Below, piece after piece: positions 1 to 8,445 of a stretch of DNA of 64,000 nt (positions are counted from its first letter, which is position 1; the number at the start of each line of letters is the position of its first letter). The notes below the pieces were generated by a model. That model ran no database searches and was not told where the DNA came from. It saw nothing but the letters and a program-made list of their open reading frames with translations. The position numbers and the translations under genes were made by a program. The stretch lies in NCBI GenBank assembly GCA_002898535.1, contig BEHN01000004.1:81654-145653 (forward strand). Direction: 5' to 3'. The stretch is from a bacterium HR11. GTDB taxonomy: Bacteria; Acidobacteriota; HRBIN11.

Positions 1-1
1 G

Positions 2-1351
2 CGATTCGCCCGGGTCCGGGGCCCGATTCCGGGCCCCCGGTCTCTGGAATGGTTCGAGCAGGAGCAGGCTTATATCGCGCCCGGGATTCAGAGCATCGCC
101 CTGTATGCCCGGCTGGCCATCGCCCGGGGCGAGGGGGCCATCGTCGAGGACGTCGACGGCAATCGGTTCATCGACTTCTTCACGGGCGTGGGCGTCGCCA
201 TCTTGGGGCATGCCCATCCCAAGTGGGTCCGGGCCGTCCAGGAGCAGGCCGCCCGCATCGCCGTCGGAAGCTTTACGACCCAGGCCCGGGCCGAGCTGGT
301 ACGGCTTCTGAGCGAGATCGCTCCGGGCGACATCCGGCGAGCCCAGTTTTACAGTAGCGGGGCCGAGGCCGTCGAGGCGGCCCTTCGGCTGGCCAAGTCG
401 TACACGAAGAAGCGGGAGTTCCTGGGCTTCTGGGGCGGCTTTCACGGCAAGACCGGTGGCGTCCTCGGCCTGCTGGGCGACCCCTTCAAGCACGAGCTCG
501 GTCCCCTCATGCCGGGGACCTACCTGACGCCCTATGCCGACTGCTACCACTGCGCCCTCGGCCAGACGTTCCCGGACTGTCAGTTCGCCTGCGTCGAGTT
601 CTTACGCCAGAAGGTCCTCACCGAGACGACGAACGACCTGGCGGCCATCGTCGTCGAACCCATCCAGGGGACGGCCGGCAACGTCGTCCCCCCGCCGGGT
701 TACCTGCAGCGATTGCAGGCTTGCGCCCGGGAGTTCGGGGCCCTGCTCATCTGCGACGAGACGATCACCGGGTTCGGTCGGACGGGCAAGATGTTCGCCT
801 GCGAGCACGACGGCGTCGTGCCGGACGTCATCGTCATCGGCAAGGGCTTCGGCGGGGGCTTCCCTATCACGGGCCTCCTGATTCGGGAAGAAGTCGCCCA
901 TGCCCGTCCCTTTGCGGACCCGAGCGGGAGCTCGTCCAGCTTCGGCGGCAATCCCCTCGCCGTGGCGGCCGCCCTGGCGACCGTCCGGGTCGTCCTGGAG
1001 GAGGACCTCGTCTCGCATGCGGCCCGCATGGGCCGGTTCATGCTGGACCGCCTGGCGGTCTTTCCGGAACGGTACCCCTTTGTCGGACGGGTCCAGGGCC
1101 GGGGCCTCATGATCGGCATCGAGCTGGTCGCCGACCGTTGGACCCGGGCGCCCCTGGACCGGCGGTGGACCCGGATGATCTTCGAGGAATGCCTCCGGCG
1201 GGGCCTGATCGCCATGGTCTACCAGCCGAACATGCGGCTGTACCCGCCGCTGACCGTCACCGAGGCGATCGCCGAGGAGGGCATCGCCATCCTGCAGGAG
1301 GCCTTCGATGCCGTCGCCGATCGAATCCTCGCTGAAGCCCCGGGAGGTTGA
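2..1351 (+). CDS. Class-III PLP aminotransferase, 5' end cut by window edge
   Basis: A fold-type I pyridoxal-phosphate aminotransferase of the ornithine/GABA/acetylornithine class. The frame is open from base 2 and gives about 449 residues, close to the usual 420-460, so only a few N-terminal residues lie outside the window. Visible family motifs are FYSSGAEAVEAALRLAK (cofactor phosphate region), ICDETITGFGRTGK (Asp contacts the PLP ring nitrogen) and VIGKGFGGGFP (Schiff-base Lys), then SSFGGNPLA. The internal GTG at 188 is not the start. The next gene overlaps its 3' end by 44 nt and has its own ribosome site inside this gene, so the two are co-transcribed. The amino acceptor cannot be read from sequence. 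The neighbours (a CDP-alcohol transferase and a Gfo/Idh/MocA dehydrogenase) suggest transamination of a keto-sugar or keto-alcohol head group, which is inference. Confidence 0.88.
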   Translation, partial: RFARVRGPIPGPRSLEWFEQEQAYIAPGIQSIALYARLAIARGEGAIVEDVDGNRFIDFFTGVGVAILGHAHPKWVRAVQEQAARIAVGSFTTQARAELVRLLSEIAPGDIRRAQFYSSGAEAVEAALRLAKSYTKKREFLGFWGGFHGKTGGVLGLLGDPFKHELGPLMPGTYLTPYADCYHCALGQTFPDCQFACVEFLRQKVLTETTNDLAAIVVEPIQGTAGNVVPPPGYLQRLQACAREFGALLICDETITGFGRTGKMFACEHDGVVPDVIVIGKGFGGGFPITGLLIREEVAHARPFADPSGSSSSFGGNPLAVAAALATVRVVLEEDLVSHAARMGRFMLDRLAVFPERYPFVGRVQGRGLMIGIELVADRWTRAPLDRRWTRMIFEECLRRGLIAMVYQPNMRLYPPLTVTEAIAEEGIAILQEAFDAVADRILAEAPGG

Positions 1352-2234
1352 GGAGTGGGTCGACCTGTGGTTTTACCGGCCCGTCGGGTACCGGATCGCC
1401 CGGGTCTGCGGGCGTCTGGGGGTCCATCCCAACACCGTGACGGTCCTCAGCGGCCTGCTGGGCGTCCTGGCGGGCCACCTGTTTTACTACCCGAGCCGCT
1501 GGGTCAACCTGGCCGGCATCGGCGTCTTCTTGATGGCCGACCTCCTGGATAGTGCCGACGGTCAACTCGCCCGGCTGTCGCAGAAGGTATCCCTGTGGGG
1601 CCGGATCCTGGACGGCGTGGCGGGGACCCTCATGTTCACGAGTTGCTATGTCCATCTCTGCGCCCGCCTCATGCGTTCCACGGGCCATGCGTGGGTCTGG
1701 CTCCTGGGCGCTCTGGCCGGGTGGAGCCACTCCTTCCAGAGTTCCCTGGCCGACTACTACCGGCTGGCTTACGTGCGTCTGGCCGTCCGTCCCGAGGAGG
1801 GCCCGATGGACCGGTCTTGGGTACTGCGGCGGCAGTACGAACGCTTGCGGGGCGTGCCGAACGGCTTCCTGCAAAGGCTCCTGCTGGCCTTCTATATCCC
1901 CTACGTCCGGCGGGTCGAGGTCGTCTCGCCGAACTTCGTCCGCCTCCTGCGTCGGATTTACGACGAGGGCGGCGGGGTCGCGCCGGCCGGTTTCGCCGAG
2001 ATGTACCGCCGCCTGAATCGGCCCCTGATGAAGTATTACAGCCTGCTGGCGACGAACCTGCGGATCGCCGTCCTGTTCACCTGCCTCCTGCTGGACCGCA
2101 TTTTGCTATTCTTTCTGTTTGAGGCCCTCGTCCTGAACGCCGTGGCGGCGGGCCTCCTGGTCATCCAGGACCGGCAGGTCCGCCGACTCCTGGGATGGCT
2201 CCGGAGCGGGGTCGGGACACCGGAGACGGCGTAG
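1308..2234 (+). CDS. CDP-alcohol phosphatidyltransferase family membrane protein
   Basis: Integral membrane enzyme family that moves a phosphatidyl or phospho-alcohol group from a CDP-activated donor to an alcohol. Start ATG 1308 has AGGAGG at 1296-1301, six bases upstream, inside the preceding aminotransferase gene. The protein is 308 aa with several hydrophobic segments. The signature motif is at about residues 79-105: DSADGQLAR, eight residues, then GRILDGVAG. The canonical motif is DxxDGxxAR-x8-GxxxDxxxD. Here the last Asp, the proposed general base, is Gly; the codons read GAC GGC GTG GCG GGG. The protein may therefore be catalytically altered or inactive. It is longer than typical PgsA/PssA (about 200 aa), with a C-terminal region I do not recognise. 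A 3-nt gap to the next gene indicates one operon. Confidence 0.82.
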   Translation: MPSPIESSLKPREVEEWVDLWFYRPVGYRIARVCGRLGVHPNTVTVLSGLLGVLAGHLFYYPSRWVNLAGIGVFLMADLLDSADGQLARLSQKVSLWGRILDGVAGTLMFTSCYVHLCARLMRSTGHAWVWLLGALAGWSHSFQSSLADYYRLAYVRLAVRPEEGPMDRSWVLRRQYERLRGVPNGFLQRLLLAFYIPYVRRVEVVSPNFVRLLRRIYDEGGGVAPAGFAEMYRRLNRPLMKYYSLLATNLRIAVLFTCLLLDRILLFFLFEALVLNAVAAGLLVIQDRQVRRLLGWLRSGVGTPETA

Positions 2235-2237
2235 GCG

Positions 2238-3284
2238 ATGGTGTGGAAGGGTGCCATCCTCGGCGTCGGAAACATCGCCCTCCAGGCCCACGTCCCGGCC
2301 TTTCAGACCGACGAATTCCTGCGCCAGCGGGTCCGCATCGTGGCCGTCGTCGAGCCCGTCGAGGCCCGGCATGCGGCCATCCGGGAGCGCCTGCCCGAGG
2401 CCCGCATCTACCGGGACGCCGCCGACCTGTTTCGGTCCGAACGCCTGGACTTCGTGGACATCTGTGCGCCGCCCCATGTGCATCGGGACCTCATCCGACA
2501 GGCCGTGCGCCACGGGTGCCATGTCCTGTGCGAGAAGCCCCTGGCCCCCCGGCTGTCCGACGCCCGGGCCATCGCCCGACTCCTCCGGGACCGGCCCCGG
2601 GTCCTCATGGTCTGTCATCAATACCGCTACGCGCCCGTATGGCAAGCCCTCCGGGCCTTGATCGCCGAGGGGCGCCTGGGACCGGTCGGGTTTGCGGACA
2701 TCACCGTCCTGCGGGCCGGCCCGGACCCAGGCGCCGGGGACTGGCACCCCTACTGGCGGGTCGACGCCCGGGTCAGCGGCGGCGGGATCCTGATGGACAC
2801 GGGGATCCATTACATCGACTTGCTTCGGTGGATTTTAGGACCGCCGGTCGCCGTGTGGGCCCGGACGCAAGTCGTCCGGTACGCCGGCTCCGGCGTGGAA
2901 GACACGGCCCTGGTATGCTTGCAATATCCGGCCGGATGGGCCACTCTTCATCTTTCGTGGGCGGCCCAAGGTCGGCAGAACCGCTTTTTCTTCATCGGCC
3001 CCCGGGCGACGGCCCTGTATGACGGCGGCGTCCTGTGGCTTCAGGCGGACGGGGCTTTGACAGAGCTCGTCCGGGAGCCTCTCTCGGACAAGTCTTGTTA
3101 CGTGCGCTGGTACGCCGGCCTGTTTCGAGACTTCGTCGTCCGCCTGGAGGCGTGGCCAGCGTCGGCCGGGGACGACGACCCGCTGGAGGAGGCCGTCGCC
3201 ACGCTCGACATCTTGGCGGCCTGCTACCGGTCGGCCCGGGTCCACCGGTGGGTGCCCCTCGTCTCGACCCGTCCGGCCTGTTGA
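2238..3284 (+). CDS. Gfo/Idh/MocA family NAD(P)-dependent oxidoreductase
   Basis: Cytoplasmic dehydrogenase of the glucose-fructose/inositol dehydrogenase superfamily, 348 aa. The N-terminal Rossmann domain begins with GAILGVGNIALQAHVPAF. The typical DICAPPHVHRDLI and CEKPLA segments follow, the Lys of EKP being the conserved catalytic lysine. The C-terminal alpha/beta substrate domain holds GGGILMDTGIHYIDLLRW, which supplies the Asp/His pair usual in this family. It lies 3 nt after the CDP-alcohol transferase gene and 42 nt before the flippase-like gene. Family members oxidise or reduce polyols, inositols and nucleotide sugars; substrate is not predictable. In this operon an oxidation that creates the keto group used by the class-III aminotransferase is a reasonable guess. 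Confidence 0.88.
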   Translation: MVWKGAILGVGNIALQAHVPAFQTDEFLRQRVRIVAVVEPVEARHAAIRERLPEARIYRDAADLFRSERLDFVDICAPPHVHRDLIRQAVRHGCHVLCEKPLAPRLSDARAIARLLRDRPRVLMVCHQYRYAPVWQALRALIAEGRLGPVGFADITVLRAGPDPGAGDWHPYWRVDARVSGGGILMDTGIHYIDLLRWILGPPVAVWARTQVVRYAGSGVEDTALVCLQYPAGWATLHLSWAAQGRQNRFFFIGPRATALYDGGVLWLQADGALTELVREPLSDKSCYVRWYAGLFRDFVVRLEAWPASAGDDDPLEEAVATLDILAACYRSARVHRWVPLVSTRPAC

Positions 3285-3326
3285 GGGTCGGGACCGGACA
3301 CCCGACGACCCAGCACCGGACACGGG

Positions 3327-4370
3327 ATGGAGATGCGCCCGGCTTGGCTTCGGTCCGTCGTCCCCTGGCTGTTGTTGGCGGGGGGTCTCGGATTCTTCCT
3401 GTACCTCCTGGACCGCTTCGGGGTCTCGGCCCTGGTCCATTCGATTGCCACGGCCCGGTGGAGTCTCCTGGGGATCGTCTCGCTATGGGTCCCCATCTAT
3501 CTCTTGAACACGGCCGCCTGGTGGCTTCTGTTGGGACCCTATGGTCGGGGCCTATCATACGGACGGCTCCTGGCCCTGACCGTCAGCGGCTTTGCCTTGA
3601 ACTATGCGACGCCCTTTGCCCACCTCGGGGGAGAGCCATATAAGGCGTACGTCCTCCGCCGGGACCTCGGAGCACCCGGGGCCATCGCGGCCGTCGTCGT
3701 CTACCGGATGGTCCACATGCTGGGGCACATGTCGATGCTGATCAGCGGGGCGGTCTTCACCCTGTTCTGGGTCCCCCTGCCGCCGTCGGTCCGTCGGGGC
3801 CTCAGCCTCTCGGTGGTCGGCCTCCTGGCCGTCGCCCTCTTGATTATCTCCCGTCACCGTAAGGGGCTGTTTACCCAACTCTTCGGGTGGATGACCCGCA
3901 ACGGGTTCATGCGGCGGCTCACGGACCGGTGGCCTCTCTCGCCGGACGTCCTTCGAGAGATGGACGGCGTCGTGACCCATGCGTACCGTCACCGGGCGGG
4001 CCGATTCCTCGGGGCGGTCCTGTTGGAGTACTTCAGCCGTCTCCTGATGGTCTTGGAGGTCTACTTGGCCCTGCGGGGGATCGGGGTGTCGGTTTCCCTC
4101 CTGGACGCCGTCGTCATCCACACGGTGTGGTCCATCGTCATCAACGTCCTGTCCGTCGTTCCCTTCAGCGTGGGTGTCCAAGAAGGTGGATTTTACGTGA
4201 TTTTGCCGGCGTTTCACGTGGATCCCCTGGTCAGCGTGTACGTCGGCACGGTCGTGCGTCTTCGGGAGCTGGTCTGGATCCTGATCGGCCTCGGAACGGT
4301 CGTCGGCCTGAGCCGCCGCCGGCCCGTCGTCGGTCCGGCCCGCTATCCTGAAGGAGGGGCATGCCCATGA
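3327..4370 (+). CDS. Flippase-like / lysylphosphatidylglycerol synthase TM-domain protein (UPF0104 family)
   Basis: Polytopic membrane protein of 347 aa, like the membrane part of MprF/AglD (LPG_synthase_TM). The family hallmark NYATPFAHLGGEPYKAY is clear, and a second conserved region, VPFSVGVQEGGFYV, lies near the C-terminus. At least seven hydrophobic helices are visible. No soluble aminoacyl-transferase domain is attached, so a transport (flippase) or accessory role fits better than aminoacylation. Its stop codon (4368-4370) overlaps the ATG of the sensor kinase (4367) as ATGA. Its position at the end of a head-group operon suggests translocation of the lipid product across the inner membrane, which is inference. 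A second ATG at 3333 is possible; neither has a clear ribosome site. Confidence 0.82.
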   Translation: MEMRPAWLRSVVPWLLLAGGLGFFLYLLDRFGVSALVHSIATARWSLLGIVSLWVPIYLLNTAAWWLLLGPYGRGLSYGRLLALTVSGFALNYATPFAHLGGEPYKAYVLRRDLGAPGAIAAVVVYRMVHMLGHMSMLISGAVFTLFWVPLPPSVRRGLSLSVVGLLAVALLIISRHRKGLFTQLFGWMTRNGFMRRLTDRWPLSPDVLREMDGVVTHAYRHRAGRFLGAVLLEYFSRLLMVLEVYLALRGIGVSVSLLDAVVIHTVWSIVINVLSVVPFSVGVQEGGFYVILPAFHVDPLVSVYVGTVVRLRELVWILIGLGTVVGLSRRRPVVGPARYPEGGACP

Positions 4371-5899
4371 CGGTCCGGACCCGTCTCCTGCTGGTCACGG
4401 CCCTGGGCTTGACGCTTACGATGGCCCTGTGGGGCTGGCTCCACCTGCGGGCCCTGGCGGAGATCCTGCAACACCGGCAACTGGAGACCCTTTACGAGGT
4501 CGCCCAGACGGCCGGCGAGTACTTCCAGCACTTTCCCACCCGGCAGGGCTTAGTCGCCCTGGACCGGGCCCTGGAGGACCTCATCGAGCAGAATCCGAAC
4601 CTGGTCCGGATCGACGTCTGCGTCCGGCTCCCCCAGGGCATCGGGAATGTCGTGGGGGTCAGCCGTGTCAGTTACGACTGGCCGGAAGCGGACTTGGAAG
4701 CCGTCTTCCGGTCGGGACGCCCCAGGCAGTTGAGCATCCAGACGGAAGCCGGCCCGGCCCTGGCCCTCCTGTATCCGGTCCGGTCCGAGCGGTCGCGCAA
4801 GCCCTCGGCCGTCGTGGCGGTGGCGGTCTTGACCCACGCCATGACCGAGGTGCTGAGTCACTCCCGCCGACTCCTCCTCGTGAGTAGCGTCGGCCTCCTG
4901 CTGGCCACGCTGGCCGTCCTGACCCTGAGCTACCGGTGGATCATCGGGCGGCCTCTGCGGACCATCATCGAGACGGTGGACGCCCTCCGCAGTGACGGGG
5001 TCCTCCGCCGCATTCCCCTCCAGCGTCGGGACGAGTGGGGCCGCCTGGCCCGGCACTTCAATCAGATGACCGAGGAGCTGGAGCGCGTCCTGGCCAGCCA
5101 CCGGGCCCTTCAGCAGGACCTGGAGCGGCGCGTACAGGCGGCGACCCATCACGTCATTCAGCTTCAGTATCGGGTCAATCAGCTCGAACGGCTGGCGGCC
5201 CTGGGTCAGCTCGTGGCCGTCCTGGCCCACGACCTGGGGACGCCCCTGCACTCGATCGCCGGCCTGACCCAGCTCCTCCTGGAGCAGGACGTCTGGCCGC
5301 CGGAAGCCCGCCGAAAACTCGAGCTCATCCTCCAGCAGACCCAGCGGTTGCATGCCGTCATCCAGAACGTCCGCCGGGCGACCCGTCTGCCCGAGCCCCG
5401 GACGGAGCGGGTGCCGGTCTCGACGCTCCTGGATGAGACTCTGCCCTTCGTAGAGCCGTGGCTCCAGCGGGCCGGCGTCCGGCTCCAGGTCGACGTCGCC
5501 CCCGACCTGCCCCCGCTGTATGCGGACCGTTATCGAGTCCAGACCGTCCTGCTGAATCTGATCCAGAACGCCGTCGAGGCGATGCCGTCCGGGGGGCGTC
5601 TCACGATTTCGGCCCGGATGGTCCCCGAGCGCCATGCCGTCGCCATCGCCGTGCGGGACACGGGGCCCGGCATTCCCCCGGAGGTCCAGGCCCGCATGTT
5701 CGAGCCCTTTTTCAGCACTCGACAAGACGAGGGCCTGCGGGGCCTCGGCCTGGCCATCGTCCAGGACATCGTCCGGGGCCACGGGGGATCGATCGAGGTC
5801 GAAAGCCGACCCGGCGAGGGGACCTGCTTCGTGATTTACTGGCCGGTCGCCGTCTCCGAGTCCGAGGCGTCCGCCGACCCGGCGGGGAGCAGGCCGTAG
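4367..5899 (+). CDS. Membrane sensor histidine kinase (NtrB/AtoS-like)
   Basis: Two-component sensor kinase, 510 aa. AAGGAGG at 4351-4357 is nine bases before ATG 4367 but only three before ATG 4361, so 4367 is preferred; it makes an ATGA overlap with the previous gene. Order: TM helix LLLVTALGLTLTMALW, periplasmic sensor region of about 130 residues, second TM helix LLLVSSVGLLLATLAVLTL, HAMP linker, coiled coil, then HisKA with H-box LAHDLGTPLHSI. The ATPase domain follows with NLIQNAVEAM (N box), DTGPGIPPEV (G1), FEPFFSTR (F) and GLRGLGLAIV (G2). All boxes are intact. The likely partner is the sigma-54 response regulator on the opposite strand; the two genes overlap by 64 nt at their 3' ends (5836-5899). 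Ligand unknown. Confidence 0.92.
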   Translation: MTVRTRLLLVTALGLTLTMALWGWLHLRALAEILQHRQLETLYEVAQTAGEYFQHFPTRQGLVALDRALEDLIEQNPNLVRIDVCVRLPQGIGNVVGVSRVSYDWPEADLEAVFRSGRPRQLSIQTEAGPALALLYPVRSERSRKPSAVVAVAVLTHAMTEVLSHSRRLLLVSSVGLLLATLAVLTLSYRWIIGRPLRTIIETVDALRSDGVLRRIPLQRRDEWGRLARHFNQMTEELERVLASHRALQQDLERRVQAATHHVIQLQYRVNQLERLAALGQLVAVLAHDLGTPLHSIAGLTQLLLEQDVWPPEARRKLELILQQTQRLHAVIQNVRRATRLPEPRTERVPVSTLLDETLPFVEPWLQRAGVRLQVDVAPDLPPLYADRYRVQTVLLNLIQNAVEAMPSGGRLTISARMVPERHAVAIAVRDTGPGIPPEVQARMFEPFFSTRQDEGLRGLGLAIVQDIVRGHGGSIEVESRPGEGTCFVIYWPVAVSESEASADPAGSRP

Positions 5900-7203
5900 C
5901 GCCGCATCTTCATCCGGAGGGTCTTCCGGTCGATGCCCAAGAGACGGGCCGTCCGGCTTCGGTTCCACCCCGTGGTCCGGAGTGTCTGCAGGATTTGGTC
6001 CCGCTCGGCCCGTTCGAGGGGCGTCAGCAGAGGCGGTTCCGAGCCTCGGCTCGCCGGTCGAAGCTTCTCGGGCAGGTGCTCGGGAAGGATCACGTCCAGC
6101 GAAGACATCAGGAGGGCATGCTGGAGGACGTTCTCCAGCTCCCGGACGTTGCCCGGCCAGTCGTAGGCCATCAGGCACTCCATCGCCTCGGGGGACAGAC
6201 GCACGTGGGGATGACCCAGGCGGTGGAGGCAGTGTTGGACGAGCAGGGGCAGGTCCTCCTTCCGTTCCCGGAGGGGCGGGACCCGCAGACGCACGACAAA
6301 GCGGTACAGGAGGTCGGCCCGAAATCGGCCGGCCCGGACCTCGGCGTCGATGTCCCGATTCGTCGCCGCCACGACCCGGACCTGCACCCGGCGGACGGTC
6401 GCGCTTCCCAGACGTCGCACCTCGCCGTCCTGGAGAAACCGCAGGAGCTTCCCCTGCAGGGCCGGGGACATCTCCGTGACCTCGTCCAGAAAGAGGGTCC
6501 CCCCTTGGGCCGATTCGATGAGGCCGACATGCGTGTGCTCGGCGCCCGTGAAGGCGCCCTTCTCGTAGCCGAACAGCTCGGACTCCAGCAGGGTCTCCGG
6601 GATGGCCCCGCAGTGGACGACGACGAAGGGGGCCGTCCGGCGGCCGCTCAACTGATGAAGGGCCCGGGCGACCAGCTCCTTGCCCGTCCCGCTCTCGCCC
6701 TCGATGAGGACACTGACCCAGGCGTCGGCCAACCGGACGAGTGTCTTGTACAGCTCGACCATGGCCGCCGAGGAGCCGACCAGGCGGGGGCCTTCATCGT
6801 CGGCGGCCTGGGCCTCCCAGCGGATGTGGTGCTGACGAAGTTCCCGGACCTCCAGGACCCGGCGGACGGCCGCCCGGATGGCGTCCGGCGAGAACGGCTT
6901 GCTGATGTAGTCCCAGGCCCCCAGCTGAAAGGCCTCCATCGTCGTCTCCAGGGACCCATAGGCCGTCACGAGGATGACCGGCAGGTCCGGCCGCCGCCGG
7001 CGGACCGACCGCAGGAATTGAAGGCCGTCCACGCCGGGCATCCGGATGTCGGAAATGACTAAGTCCACCTCGTCCAGGTCTCGCGGCGGGACAGCCTCGA
7101 CCGACGTGTAGGCCGTGACCGCATAGCCGGCCCGTTCGAGGGCCTCCTGGAGAAACTCGCAGGCGACGGGGTCGTCATCCAGGACGAGGATGCGGGCCGC
7201 CAT
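5836..7203 (-). CDS. Sigma-54-dependent response regulator (NtrC family)
   Basis: Transcription activator of sigma-54 promoters, 455 aa from ATG 7203; the frame extends upstream, but homology starts at MAARILVLDDDP. The receiver domain has the acidic pair DDD, phospho-acceptor Asp in VISDIRMPGVDG and Lys in ISKPFSPD. The AAA+ domain has Walker A GESGTGKE, the sigma-54 contact loop GAFTGA and Walker B TLFLDEVTEMS, all canonical. The C-terminal Fis-type helix-turn-helix ends RSRTARLLGIDRKTLRMKMR. It is convergent with, and overlaps, the histidine kinase gene, which is an uncommon arrangement for a cognate pair. Target genes are not evident; the AtoE-like transporter 1.5 kb away makes an AtoS/AtoC-like short-chain fatty-acid system possible, but no -24/-12 site was identified. 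Confidence 0.92.
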   Translation of the reverse strand: MAARILVLDDDPVACEFLQEALERAGYAVTAYTSVEAVPPRDLDEVDLVISDIRMPGVDGLQFLRSVRRRRPDLPVILVTAYGSLETTMEAFQLGAWDYISKPFSPDAIRAAVRRVLEVRELRQHHIRWEAQAADDEGPRLVGSSAAMVELYKTLVRLADAWVSVLIEGESGTGKELVARALHQLSGRRTAPFVVVHCGAIPETLLESELFGYEKGAFTGAEHTHVGLIESAQGGTLFLDEVTEMSPALQGKLLRFLQDGEVRRLGSATVRRVQVRVVAATNRDIDAEVRAGRFRADLLYRFVVRLRVPPLRERKEDLPLLVQHCLHRLGHPHVRLSPEAMECLMAYDWPGNVRELENVLQHALLMSSLDVILPEHLPEKLRPASRGSEPPLLTPLERAERDQILQTLRTTGWNRSRTARLLGIDRKTLRMKMRRYGLLPAGSADASDSETATGQ

Positions 7204-7466
7204 GGCTGTGGCCGTTTCCGAGGCTTCTGGGGACGGGGCGCTCGGTGTCGACAGCGAAGGGTCTGTCGTCTGGGGTCCGTGGTCTCTCCTTGCGACGATC
7301 CCGTCCGGACGAGCAGGGCTGGGATGAAAATAACCCATTGGCCGACCTGCTTATCCTACCGAATTTTCGAACGCCTGGATTGCCGGATGAACGCGACCCC
7401 GCTCTCAGGCGAGCGGGGCTGGGATGAAAATAGGACCCGAGCCGTGTCATGCCGTCCCCACGCTCG
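7204..7466. other. Spacer with hairpin and duplicated GGGCTGGGATGAAAATA motif
   Basis: No gene is seen. The motif GGGCTGGGATGAAAATA occurs at 7316-7332 and again at 7416-7432. A close relative (GGATAAAAAA) is at 48754-48770. The second copy follows a perfect 8-bp hairpin, CCCCGCTC (7397-7404) with GAGCGGGG (7411-7418). The copy at 48.7 kb also follows an imperfect version of this hairpin, and a related hairpin without the A-rich tail is at about 61025-61045. This may be a small structured repeat or terminator-like unit. Confidence 0.4.
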
Positions 7467-7715
7467 CTACGGCTCCCGCGACGGGCGGGCTTCGTCCCCG
7501 GCCGTCGTCGGAAGGGCCTTCCCGTCCGAGGCCTTCGGCGACGTCCGGTCGGGCGGGCCCTCCAGCTCCCGCTTGGCCTCCCGGAAAGCCCGGATGAAGT
7601 TGGCCACGCCCTCGCCGAGGCCCTTCCCGATGTCGGCCAGACGGCCAGCCCCAAAGATCATCAATACGATCAGGAAGATAAGCAAGAGTTCCCACAGCGA
7701 GACGCTTTCAAACAT
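7467..7715 (-). CDS. tatA: Sec-independent protein translocase subunit TatA/TatE
   Basis: Pore-forming subunit of the twin-arginine export pathway, which moves folded proteins across the inner membrane. The protein is 82 aa with one N-terminal membrane helix (ELLLIFLIVLMIFG). The family hinge and amphipathic helix read FGAGRLADIGKGLGEGVANF, matching the usual FGxxxLPxxGxxLG pattern, and are followed by the charged REAKRELEG and a variable tail. A GAGGG-like ribosome site precedes ATG 7715. No tatB or tatC lies beside it. The Rieske protein at 10.3 kb has a TRRQF-type N-terminus and could be a Tat client, which is inference. Confidence 0.9.
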   Translation of the reverse strand: MFESVSLWELLLIFLIVLMIFGAGRLADIGKGLGEGVANFIRAFREAKRELEGPPDRTSPKASDGKALPTTAGDEARPSREP

Positions 7716-7778
7716 GATCAGCCCTCACCGGGTCGGATGTTCGGGGATGAAGGCTGGCGACTGTACGCCAAGCCTCTT

Positions 7779-8042
7779 ATCAGAGCCGTTCGGTTGGTGA
7801 AAACCCGCATGGATTCGGCTTTTCCGACCCTTCGGGAAGGACGGTTTTTCAAGCTTTGGCAGATAGGCAGTTCGGCAGATGGGCAGATGGTCCCAAAAGC
7901 CCTGGGGCTGATCCTTGCCCACCCGGCTTCTATCCGCCTATCTGCCGACCTGCCCATCTGCCGGATGCTTGAAAAACCGTGCTTCCCGGGCATTGGGAAA
8001 GGTTGTTCTGACGCCATTCTCACGAACCGAACCGCTCTGTTA
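7779..8042 (+). repeat. Modular terminal-inverted-repeat element, class I (copy 1)
   Basis: A 264-bp element starting with CAGAGCCGTTCGGTTGG and ending with CCGAACCGCTCTGTTA in inverse orientation. The left arm is type d (GTGAAAACCCGCATGGATTC) and the right arm type a. Both arms end inward in the box TTTTTCAAGC. The core contains GGCAGATAGGCAG words on both sides of AAAAGCCCTGGGGCTGATCC. Near-identical copies are at 8446-8710 (inverted) and 59959-60223 (direct). No coding capacity is recognised, so if mobile it would be a MITE-like, non-autonomous unit. Confidence 0.85.
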
Positions 8043-8365
8043 GGAAAATTTAGACGCTTTGACGGCGCAGGCCGTTTTGTCTGGGCCATCGTCGGCTTCT
8101 TGCCTGTACATTTACCCGGAAACCCTCGCCCGATTTCCCCCGCCGGGCCGAACCGGACCCCAAAAAGGCGGCGCGCCGGTGCGAGATCCGGGTTGGATCC
8201 GGGTGGCACAAAAGCGCCACAAAGGGGCCCCGGCCATGACGGTCGGACAGGCCCGGGCCGGTCCCGCAGGCCGGGAGAGGGGCGGCGAATGGACTCGATG
8301 GACTTGACGGAAGGGTTCGTTCTCCTTGAAACTTCGTCCAGATATGGGCGAGGGGCCGGTGTTAG

Positions 8366-8390
8366 AGGGGCGACCCGCCGGGTCGCCCCT
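8366..8390. repeat. REP-like palindrome
   Basis: AGGGGCGACCC and GGGTCGCCCCT form an 11-bp perfect stem with a 3-base loop (GCC). It lies between two inverted class I elements. A related 32-bp perfect palindrome is at 18454-18485, so this is a dispersed palindromic family rather than one terminator. There is no T-run. Confidence 0.7.
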
Positions 8391-8445
8391 ACGGCGGCCG
8401 GTACCCTCGTCCCTGGGGGAGGAGGTCAAGGTGAGGGAGCCCCAA

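Noticed and set aside
4550..6178. 542-codon minus-strand frame across the histidine kinase
   Set aside because: Shadow frame of a GC-rich gene; composition is low-complexity and the + strand kinase motifs are complete.
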